A DNA stretch of 64,000 nucleotides from Chroococcidiopsis sp. TS-821 (lineage in GTDB: Bacteria > Cyanobacteriota > Cyanobacteriia > Cyanobacteriales > Chroococcidiopsidaceae), in assembly GCF_002939305.1 (NCBI RefSeq), contig NZ_MVDI01000001.1, positions 372,001 through 436,000 of the forward strand. The letters are read 5' to 3'. The notes below the pieces were generated by a model. That model ran no database searches and had not been told where the DNA came from. It worked only from the letters and a program-made list of their open reading frames with translations. The position numbers were made by a program, and so were the translations under genes. Positions 59,661-64,000 of this stretch are shown one piece after another (the stretch's first letter is position 1; every line of letters starts with the position of its first letter).

Positions 59661-60243
59661 AGTTGCCAGAGCTTTTTGAAATAACCACAAAGTTCACAAA
59701 GTACACAAAGAAAGGACAAGCGAGGTCTTATATCGTCTTGCTTTAAAGTTTCTATAAATAGACCGCTTCAGGTGCAAAAGGGTAGAGGAGAAATTAATTG
59801 TACTTCTTATTCAGAGAAATGGTGTTATTTATTTTTTTGCAGTTTTTGTTAAATGATTGTTAAATATTAGATTAATAATACTTTAATATCTAGTAAGAAA
59901 AAACTCTAAAGTCATTACATTTGCGAACTTGCCGAGGAAAAGCAAAATTTTTAGACACATATTTTAAGTAAATTACAAGAGTTTAATTACTTAAATATAT
60001 ATAGAATGTTTAAATGTATTGAAAGGTGGTGTTTTTTGCTACTTTATTAGTTAAAAATAGCAGTTATACCTATATAAATTGGATATTTTTTGTCTGCCCA
60101 ATGGCTGATGTAATTAAGCTTTTTAAATAGATACTTAAAGATAGTACAAAGATATCAATTGTCTAGATGAGATGCCGCGATAGAGGCATCTTTATTGATG
60201 TCTTGTGTGGCTAGAAGCAAAAATTTTATTAGGGAGAATTTAG
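59661..60243. other. AT-rich leader region of Mn-catalase
   Basis: 583 bp without a gene. It contains CACAAAGTTCACAAAGTACA repeat words (59688-59710), a long AT-rich stretch, and near the catalase start a hairpin GATGCC (60171-60176) / GGCATC (60185-60190) followed by TTTATT, which could act as an attenuator or as a 5' stabilising stem. Confidence 0.5.
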
Positions 60244-61128
60244 ATGTTTTTTCATCAAAAGCGGTTACAGTATTTTACTCCACCAGATAAACCAGACCCT
60301 CTATTTGCTAAAAAGATGCAAGAGTTAGTGGGCGGTGCTTTTGGCGAAATGACTGTGATGATGCAGTACTTATTTCAAGGTTGGAACTGCCGAGGACCTG
60401 CAAAATACCGCGATATGCTACTCGATATTGGAACTGAGGAAATTGGTCATGTCGAGATGGTAGCAACTATGATTGCGTATCTACTCGATAAAGCACCCCT
60501 GAAAGTTCAGGAAGAAGGAGCTACAGACCGTATTGTAGGCGCAGTGATGGGCGGCAATAACGTACGCGACGAAATTATGGCAGCTGCAATGAACCCCCAG
60601 CACGGAATTGTCTCAGGTTTAGGTGCAATGCCAGCTGATAGCGTTGGTTTTCCTTGGAATGGTCGGTTTATTGTTGCGAGTGGTAATTTACTTGCTGACT
60701 TTCGCTCTAATCTCCATGCTGAGTCTCAAGGTTTGATGCAGGCTGTACGGTTGTATGAGATGACCGACGACTCAGGCGTGAAAGATACGCTCAGTTTCAT
60801 GATTGCTCGTGACACGATGCATCAAAACCAGTGGTTAGCAGCAATTGAAGATCTACAAAGTGAAGGGCTAGAAGGACCAATCTCTCCCAGTATCGCGTAT
60901 GAATACGGCAAGAATGAGTATGCTTATAAGTTCTTGAACCATTCAGAAGGTACGCAAAGCGCTGAAGGACGTTGGGCTAAAGGTCCTACACCAGATGGCA
61001 AAGGCGAATTTGAGTATGTAGCAAATCCGCAACCAATGGGACCTGAACCCGAACCACCACAACCCGATCCGCGTTTGCACGGTACAAGTAAAACAAGCCA
61101 AGTTCCTGGTACAGCAGGTCAAGCATAA
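60244..61128 (+). CDS. Manganese catalase
   Basis: Di-manganese enzyme dismutating hydrogen peroxide. 294 residues; GGGAG about 8 bases before the ATG. Ferritin-like four-helix core with Mn ligands in GGAFGEMTVMMQYLFQG (first Glu), IGTEEIGHVEMVA (Glu and His), NLHAESQGLMQ (Glu) and ARDTMHQNQW (His). The C-terminal arm is Pro/Glu-rich (PMGPEPEPPQPDPRLHG), as in other bacterial Mn-catalases. End of the stress-gene region. Confidence 0.96.
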   Translation: MFFHQKRLQYFTPPDKPDPLFAKKMQELVGGAFGEMTVMMQYLFQGWNCRGPAKYRDMLLDIGTEEIGHVEMVATMIAYLLDKAPLKVQEEGATDRIVGAVMGGNNVRDEIMAAAMNPQHGIVSGLGAMPADSVGFPWNGRFIVASGNLLADFRSNLHAESQGLMQAVRLYEMTDDSGVKDTLSFMIARDTMHQNQWLAAIEDLQSEGLEGPISPSIAYEYGKNEYAYKFLNHSEGTQSAEGRWAKGPTPDGKGEFEYVANPQPMGPEPEPPQPDPRLHGTSKTSQVPGTAGQA

Positions 61129-61173
61129 TCAATACTTGCCGCATAGAAGTGCCATAATCATTGCAATTATACG

Positions 61174-61210
61174 AAGGGAGATGATTGAAAGCAATCGAGT
61201 CTCCCTTTTT
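61174..61210 (+). terminator. Terminator of Mn-catalase
   Basis: AAGGGAGA (61174-61181) pairs with TCTCCCTT (61200-61207), with an inner GATT/AATC stem (61183-61196), then a run of T to 61210. Confidence 0.85.
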
Positions 61211-61260
61211 CTGATTTACAAGAGTTTATTAGTTGAATAAACTAGACAACTACTGTAGCT

Positions 61261-62679
61261 TCATTGCTGAGCGATTTTACGAAGTTGATATGACTCTTCC
61301 CAAAGTTTTTCTACACCTTCAGTGGCAATTCCTTTGACGTAGTTGATTTTGATTTCTTCTAAAAGATCGATAACAAGCGATTGAATTTCTTGAACATTTT
61401 GTTGTTTTTGTAGTTCGACTTGCAAAGCTTGAATAAAGTTTTCCACTAACTGGTTTGATAGCTGCATGACAACAGGATCTTGCAGGAAATGACTCATAGT
61501 GCTATACGCACTGTGGGAGATATCTGTGGCGAGTTTTTCGGTTAATTGCTCAGGTAAGCGCCGCATTCCTGGCACATTTTGAATTTGACGGTACAACGGA
61601 GATTGATTAAGACTATTGATAACCATGTGCTGTACCAAAGCTTCTATGTCGGGCTGCATTTTGGGTAGCACTTGATGAATGCTCAAGTCGAGCAAACGCG
61701 CTGCGATCGCCTGCACTTCGTTCGTATTATTAATATTGATATAAGGACGGCGTGATTCTGGATTTAAGACCCAATTTGCGACATCTCCTCGCTTTAAAGC
61801 ATCCTGCGCTTGATCGATAATCCGAATTCCTACAATTTCGGTAATTTCTTCAGCAAAATTAATTACCACGTCATGATTGATTTGTTCGCGCAGTGGTTCG
61901 AGATCGACAAGTTCAGATTGATATAAGCGAACGGTTAAAGGAATAATTCTTAGCCAGCGCCAAAATGGTAGTAGAAGTAAAAGATCGAACCAACGCCGGA
62001 GCATCGATTGTAACCAGTTTAAGTCTGGATATTTACGACTAATTGCAAAAGTCCGGACGACAAATTCGCAGCCAAATAAAACAACAAACGGTAAGTCAAT
62101 CAGCCAAAACTTATCGACAAATTTGCCATTAGTGCCAATATCGCGATAATAGTTAGTCTCAATTAATGGTCTAAGTTGTGTATCAAAAAAGTTGAACTCC
62201 TGCTGCAAATTTTGTGGCGATAAATGTTGCGTACTCCAAAACAAGTCAAAAGCTTTATGCGCAGATTCTTCATGCATGCGAGCGCGAATTTGGTTTTTAA
62301 TCTTAGCTAGCGCTCCTGACTTATTTGCCTCAGCAAAGGGATTATCTTCGATCATTTCGTTACTCAAAAACTGTAATTCTTGCAGTAAATTTTCTGTTTC
62401 CTGTGACTGCAAACCAGTTAGCTCGACTTGTTGTTTTAGTGCATTGACCTGAGCAAGATAACGTTCAGTTTCTCGATGCGGTTCAATACCTTTGAAAAAA
62501 TCGTATCGTTGAGTAAAGGCAGGAACTGCATGAAAATAAAAATCTCGCCAAGGTATATAGCTATAGTCAAACAATACTAAACAAAAGTTAATGAGCGCGA
62601 CGATCGCAAAAAATCTTTCGATACCTCGGCGGTGACGGCTGGGCTTATTTGGAGAAGATTTTTGTTGCACGAAGGACAT
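61261..62679 (-). CDS. Conserved membrane protein with voltage-sensor-like helices
   Basis: 472 residues, not a family I can name. One membrane helix near residues 22-40, a soluble helical insert (60-180), then three helices at about 190-208, 226-239 and 240-256. These resemble S2-S4 of a voltage sensor: a Glu in VVLFGCEFVVR (Glu205), an Asp in RRWFDLLLLLP (Asp231-232) and spaced Arg in FWRWLRIIPLTVRLY (Arg241, 244, 251). No pore follows; instead about 200 residues of helical soluble domain. The resemblance is inference. Confidence 0.7.
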   Translation of the reverse strand: MSFVQQKSSPNKPSRHRRGIERFFAIVALINFCLVLFDYSYIPWRDFYFHAVPAFTQRYDFFKGIEPHRETERYLAQVNALKQQVELTGLQSQETENLLQELQFLSNEMIEDNPFAEANKSGALAKIKNQIRARMHEESAHKAFDLFWSTQHLSPQNLQQEFNFFDTQLRPLIETNYYRDIGTNGKFVDKFWLIDLPFVVLFGCEFVVRTFAISRKYPDLNWLQSMLRRWFDLLLLLPFWRWLRIIPLTVRLYQSELVDLEPLREQINHDVVINFAEEITEIVGIRIIDQAQDALKRGDVANWVLNPESRRPYININNTNEVQAIAARLLDLSIHQVLPKMQPDIEALVQHMVINSLNQSPLYRQIQNVPGMRRLPEQLTEKLATDISHSAYSTMSHFLQDPVVMQLSNQLVENFIQALQVELQKQQNVQEIQSLVIDLLEEIKINYVKGIATEGVEKLWEESYQLRKIAQQ

Positions 62680-62832
62680 AGTTATTTAAATTAAGCCTTA
62701 AATTAAGGATGCACTAAAGCGTTGCCAGATTGGAAATTAACATAGTAGGGTAAGTGATACTCATCTAGCTTAAGCTTGATAGTACTAGGGATATGACTGC
62801 CTTAGAAAATCGTTGGAGCTATTCGATCGGCA

Positions 62833-63180
62833 ATGGTGACAGTTGTTATCTGCATTAATCTAGGACTGACACTAGTTCTTTTGTTTATTGCTTGGCAGAT
62901 TTGGCGTTTCAGGCTCAAGTTAGCGCAGATAGCAGATGTTTTACTTGTGTATGAGCGGGTGACTCGTGCAGCTTTACAACGAACTCCAGAGGCGATCGCT
63001 GTCGGTAGAATGGCGATCCGCCAAACGCGACAGGGAGACATTTCGCAAGAATTAAAACTGTTAAGAATCCAGCAAGTATTAAATCTTTTGGTAGTTGGGT
63101 TACAGATTGCACAGCAAATTGCACTGCTGCGTCAGACAAGATTTTTCCGCAAAGCTTTGGCAAAATACACTTATAAGTAA
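62833..63180 (+). CDS. Small membrane protein, unknown
   Basis: 115 residues. Membrane segment at the N-terminus (VVICINLGLTLVLLFIAWQI), a basic helix, and a second hydrophobic stretch (LNLLVVGLQIAQQIALL) near residues 84-100. First of three short genes on the plus strand that all encode small membrane or helical proteins. No function assigned. Confidence 0.65.
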   Translation: MVTVVICINLGLTLVLLFIAWQIWRFRLKLAQIADVLLVYERVTRAALQRTPEAIAVGRMAIRQTRQGDISQELKLLRIQQVLNLLVVGLQIAQQIALLRQTRFFRKALAKYTYK

Positions 63181-63301
63181 TCCTCAATTCAAACGTTAAC
63201 CTCTCATATGAGTTAACCTGGATTTTTGGAGCACGATACAGCGATAGTCGCGCAAGCCGAGCAAACTTACATAAAATGAGTGTAAGGAGATAGATTGAGA
63301 T

Positions 63302-63652
63302 ATGTCTAACAACCGTTCTGGGGTTTTTGTTGGCGGTATGTTGTTGGGGGCTGCTATTGGCACTCTCACAGGCTTGCTAATGGCACCGCGTACTGGACGC
63401 GAAACACGCACCTTGCTGAAAAAATCTGCTGATGCTCTACCAGAATTAGCAGAAGATTTATCAACAAGCGTCCAAATCCAAGCAGATCGCTTATCAGAAA
63501 CAGCGCTCCGTAACTGGGATGATACGCTGGAACGATTGCGAGAAGCTTTGGCAGCAGGAATTGAGGCAAGCCAACAAGAGCGGCAAATATCTGCTCGCCA
63601 GAATAAAATGGAAGCTTCTTCGGATCAACCTCCGCTTCTAGACCGCTTATAA
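63302..63652 (+). CDS. YtxH-domain protein
   Basis: 116 residues. Gly-rich membrane segment VGGMLLGAAIGTLTGLLMAP followed by RTGRETR, the hallmark of YtxH/gas-vesicle-like stress proteins, then an amphipathic helix rich in Glu/Arg/Leu. In other bacteria YtxH proteins are general-stress genes. The DUF948-like gene follows 18 bp downstream. Confidence 0.85.
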   Translation: MSNNRSGVFVGGMLLGAAIGTLTGLLMAPRTGRETRTLLKKSADALPELAEDLSTSVQIQADRLSETALRNWDDTLERLREALAAGIEASQQERQISARQNKMEASSDQPPLLDRL

Positions 63653-63670
63653 CTATTTATTAATCTACTC

Positions 63671-64000
63671 GTGATTGACCCTTTATTCTGGCTGGGACTG
63701 TCGATTCTATTAGTAGCGGTGAGTTTAACCGCAGTATTGGTGGCAGCCTTGCCAGCTTTACAAGAATTAGCGCGGGCGGCTCGCAGTGCAGAGAAATTGT
63801 TTGATACCCTGCGCCGCGATTTACCACCCACACTAGAAGCAATTCGCTTAACAGGTTTAGAAATTAGCGATTTAACTGATGATGTAAGTCAAGGAGTACA
63901 AAGCGCAACTAACGTTGCCAAGCAAGTAGACCAAAGTCTTGATAAGGCGGTAAAACAAGTCCAGAAAGTGGAAGTGAGCACGCGCAGCGTTTTTACAGGC
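63671..64000 (+). CDS. DUF948-like membrane/helical protein, cut by the right edge
   Basis: 110 codons seen from a GTG at 63671, no stop before the window ends. One N-terminal membrane helix (FWLGLSILLVAVSLTAVLVA) followed by a long amphipathic helix (LRRDLPPTLEAIRLTGLEIS; DVSQGVQSATNVAKQVDQ) with heptad-like spacing. Together with the YtxH gene this is a common cyanobacterial pair. Function unknown. Confidence 0.75.
   Translation, partial: MIDPLFWLGLSILLVAVSLTAVLVAALPALQELARAARSAEKLFDTLRRDLPPTLEAIRLTGLEISDLTDDVSQGVQSATNVAKQVDQSLDKAVKQVQKVEVSTRSVFTG

Overview
This 64 kb window is cyanobacterial chromosome. The evidence is the very frequent HIP1 octamer (GCGATCGC), a ferredoxin-type nitrate/nitrite assimilation operon, a plant-type ferredoxin-sulfite reductase, helical carotenoid proteins, a beta-carotene ketolase and dispersed CCTCTGC-type and CTAGTGACTAGTTA-type short repeats. 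No heterocyst, phycobilisome or photosystem gene is present to place it further. The gene set (desiccation/oxidative-stress genes, Mn-catalase, HCPs) would suit a Chroococcidiopsis-like or related stress-tolerant genus, but that is inference.

Layout. 1-10.7 kb: the nirA-nrtA-nrtB-nrtC-nrtD-narB nitrate operon, with a near-perfect class-II NtcA promoter and a divergent HEAT-repeat gene that runs off the left edge. A 26-bp pyrimidine-rich tandem repeat splits nrtB from nrtC. 10.7-18.1 kb: a sulfide/persulfide module consisting of an ArsR-family regulator with candidate redox cysteines, SQR, an ETHE1-type persulfide dioxygenase, a membrane rhodanese, a TauE/SafE exporter, a CstB-like dioxygenase-rhodanese fusion, a DUF442 protein and PPK2. 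I find one palindrome (ATTACCATATGGTAAT and variants) in front of all four transcription units, each time placed so that its last base is the first base of the presumed -10 box. 18.3-25.4 kb: an RCK-channel-RCK protein, adenine deaminase plus AzgA-type purine permease, Uma2, GNAT and creatininase-family genes. 25.9-35 kb: mfd (with a dispersed repeat inside the coding sequence), a CorC/HlyC-type protein, a Uma2 pseudogene with two nonsense codons, an outer-membrane barrel and a sugar epimerase/dehydratase. 35-39.4 kb: an orphan terminator that may end a small RNA, then sulfite reductase carrying a C-terminal ribbon-helix-helix-like domain, rsmE and a TPR protein. 41-43.7 kb: tRNA-Phe with a decayed 3' copy of itself 278 bp away, and a znuB / SmtB-type divergent pair. 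44-50 kb: an AT-rich, HIP1-free segment with crtW, then thiD, glnB, rdgB and a phosphohexomutase. 50-61 kb: a stress island of a phospholipase D-type enzyme, two helical carotenoid proteins, SDR, DUF6335, a DJ-1/PfpI-ferritin-like fusion, an SRPBCC membrane protein, two tandem zinc alcohol dehydrogenases, a cupin and Mn-catalase. 61-64 kb: a membrane protein with voltage-sensor-like features and three small membrane/helical proteins, the last cut by the right edge.

How it fits together. Nitrate is imported by NrtABCD, reduced by NarB and NirA with ferredoxin electrons, and overall nitrogen status is sensed by PII (glnB, 47 kb). Sulfur has an assimilatory arm (Sir) and a separate detoxification arm (sulfide to persulfide to sulfite/thiosulfate, then export), the latter apparently under one persulfide-sensing repressor. 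The stress island joins carotenoid photoprotection, peroxide removal and aldehyde/ketone reduction. The best candidates for new biology are the repressor regulon with its shared operator geometry, the sulfite reductase-RHH fusion, the DJ-1-ferritin fusion within the stress island, the tRNA-Phe duplication scar and the possible small RNA upstream of sir.
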